Below, one piece after another: positions 63,017-64,000 of a stretch of 64,000 nt of DNA (the stretch's first letter is position 1; every line of letters begins with the position of its first letter). The notes under the pieces were generated by a model. The model ran no database searches. It had not been told where the DNA came from and worked only from the letters and a program-made list of their open reading frames with translations. The position numbers were made by a program, and so were the translations under genes. Origin of the DNA: Spirochaetia bacterium UBA5763 (GTDB lineage Bacteria > Spirochaetota > UBA4802 > UBA5550); assembly GCA_002418835.1 (NCBI GenBank), contig DIEX01000024.1, positions 16,543-80,542 on the forward strand, given 5' to 3'.

Positions 63017-63640
63017 TCAGAGGTAGTATCTTTTCTGTTCCTTAACAGTTGATACAGGGAACCTTCCGTAATGATGTCCGGGCCATATAATTGTTTCATC
63101 AGGGAGAGAGAGTATTCTGTTTCTGATTGAATCAATTATGGTTTCCTGGCACCCCCCTCTAAAATCAGTTCTCCCAGTGCCTTCAGTAAAAAGTGTATCG
63201 CCGGTAAAAAGATTTCCGTCAATATACAGGCAGATACTCCCCGGTGAATGCCCCGGTGTATGAATTACCTTAATTGCATGCTTTCCGACACATATCTCAT
63301 CACCGTCATCAATAAATCTTACGTCAAATTTGACAGCCCTCCCCCCGCGTATAAATTCAAGAAACCTGCTGACACTCTTGTTAAGAAAAAAATAATCTCT
63401 TTCATGAATCAGTAATTCAGCACCGGTTTTTTTTATAAAATAGCGGTTACCGCCGATATGATCAAAATGCCCGTGCGTATTGATAATCTTCTTAATGGTA
63501 AAATTATACTTATCAACAAACGACATGATCCTGTCGAAGTCAGAGGCGGGATCTATGAGAACAGCCTCTCCGCTCTCCTCGTCCCCTATAAGATAACAGA
63601 AAACAGCCATGTGCCCCACAAGTATCTGCTCAATCACCAT
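63017..63640 (-). CDS. MBL-fold metallohydrolase, glyoxalase II-like
   Basis: The 207-residue protein has the metal site THGHFDHIGG (HxHxDH), HTPGHSPGSIC, the bridging Asp in FTGDTLF, and a late His in WPGHHYG. The architecture fits a hydroxyacylglutathione hydrolase-like or other thioesterase-type MBL enzyme; substrate uncertain. It converges on the ybaK gene with a five-base gap. Confidence 0.85.
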   Translation of the reverse strand: MVIEQILVGHMAVFCYLIGDEESGEAVLIDPASDFDRIMSFVDKYNFTIKKIINTHGHFDHIGGNRYFIKKTGAELLIHERDYFFLNKSVSRFLEFIRGGRAVKFDVRFIDDGDEICVGKHAIKVIHTPGHSPGSICLYIDGNLFTGDTLFTEGTGRTDFRGGCQETIIDSIRNRILSLPDETIIWPGHHYGRFPVSTVKEQKRYYL

Positions 63641-63784
63641 TGAATCTTCCTGCTTTAAAGTAATGTCAGTTAAACATATATATTTATAGTGTTATAATAA
63701 CAAACTAAACGGGAATTTTTATAAAAATCAATAAATAACTTGAGTCAGGCGATTTTTATTTGAACCGGTTATATGCTATCTCCC

Positions 63785-63815
63785 ATGCCGGTTTTTTGTA
63801 AAAAAAGACCGGCAT
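63785..63815. other. Hairpin ATGCCGGT/ACCGGCAT in the right-hand intergenic region
   Basis: ATGCCGGT (63785-63792), a mostly T/A inner stem, and ACCGGCAT (63808-63815), with one G bulge. A second hairpin-like CCCGGT...ACCGGG follows at about 63854-63877. No T run, so no terminator is claimed. I see no gene in 63644-63972. Confidence 0.35.
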
Positions 63816-63972
63816 CTCATAGTATGAGTTCATAAATTGCAGATACGGGATCCCGGTCTTTGCTCTGCAAAACCGGGGTGATAATCAGAAAAATTAAAAT
63901 CCGGACACCTTTATAAAATCCCCGGTAAAAGATCTATTGACATTTAATACTGTTCTATAAGTATGGTTACAG

Positions 63973-64000
63973 TTCTCAGGGCGGGGTGCAACTCCCCACC
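63973..64000 (+). promoter_or_regulatory. FMN riboswitch (RFN element), cut by the window edge
   Basis: The sequence after 63973 reads TTCTCAGGGCGGGGTGCAAC followed by TCCCCACC, the start of the conserved RFN element (AGGGCGGGGTGAAATTCCCCACC type, with the P1/P2 strand). It reads rightward, so a riboflavin synthesis or transport gene should follow outside the window. A possible TTGACA -35 box is at 63937-63942. Confidence 0.85.

Overview
This window comes from a Gram-negative bacterium of moderate GC content. It carries core bacterial genes, outer-membrane-type beta-barrels, lipoproteins and two chemotaxis clusters. Gene content (rpmF and acpP-rnc neighbours, HprK/HPr without PTS enzymes beside NtrYX and RpoN, CheC-type phosphatase, a tRNA without encoded CCA, a solitary 5S rRNA) suggests a spirochaete or another deep Gram-negative lineage. 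That placement is inference; no 16S gene is present.

Layout. 1-1707 (+): a partial TPR protein and a degenerate ABC ATPase. 1710-3898 (-): STAS protein, Nudix hydrolase, rnc, acpP and rpmF. 4041-8531 (-): scpA-scpB-cmk-rpsA-TPR, for chromosome segregation, nucleotide metabolism and translation. 8636-14039 (-): chemotaxis cluster 1 (cheW-cheA-cheB plus cheY with its own promoter); its CheA carries a C-terminal CheC phosphatase domain. 14255-15520 (-): zapA, an acidic coiled-coil neighbour and a possible structured RNA. 15778-20114 (-): a beta-barrel, thrS-infC-rpmI-rplT and tRNA-Val. 20202-26348: EptA-like phosphoethanolamine transferase (-), then patatin, hybrid histidine kinase and enoyl-CoA hydratase (+). 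26574-32406 (+): ribH-nusB-TPR-dgt-DUF1285-VKOR/DsbA. 32413-41954 (-): priA and a uracil-DNA glycosylase homologue, then rpoN-hpf-hprK-ptsH-ntrY-ntrX, a nitrogen/carbon stress-type regulatory block. 42084-44011: a barrel, a thioesterase and a lipoprotein. 44015-50368 (-): chemotaxis cluster 2 (cheA-STAS-cheY-cheW-cheD-cheR-cheD-cheB). 50640-58760: transketolase (-), thioredoxin-like lipoprotein (+), a barrel and an unknown gene (-), then ilvB-ilvN-ilvC (+). 58905-64000: solitary 5S rRNA, M6 protease, dusB-acpS-ybaK, a metallo-hydrolase, and the start of an FMN riboswitch at the right edge.

The most interesting material is in the chemotaxis genes. The cluster 2 CheA has, just ahead of its dimerisation domain, two 24-residue repeats separated by five residues that match the c-di-GMP-binding MshEN motif. 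The cluster 1 CheA is fused to a CheC-type CheY-P phosphatase with one intact and one lost active site. Cluster 2 also has two CheD paralogues, one lacking the catalytic histidine. Together they suggest second-messenger input and phosphatase output wired directly into the kinases. Other oddities are an HPF with two C-terminal dimerisation-like domains, a secreted M6 protease with an in-frame 186-bp hydrophobic insertion flanked by a 6-bp direct repeat, and a tRNA-Val with C instead of U at position 33.
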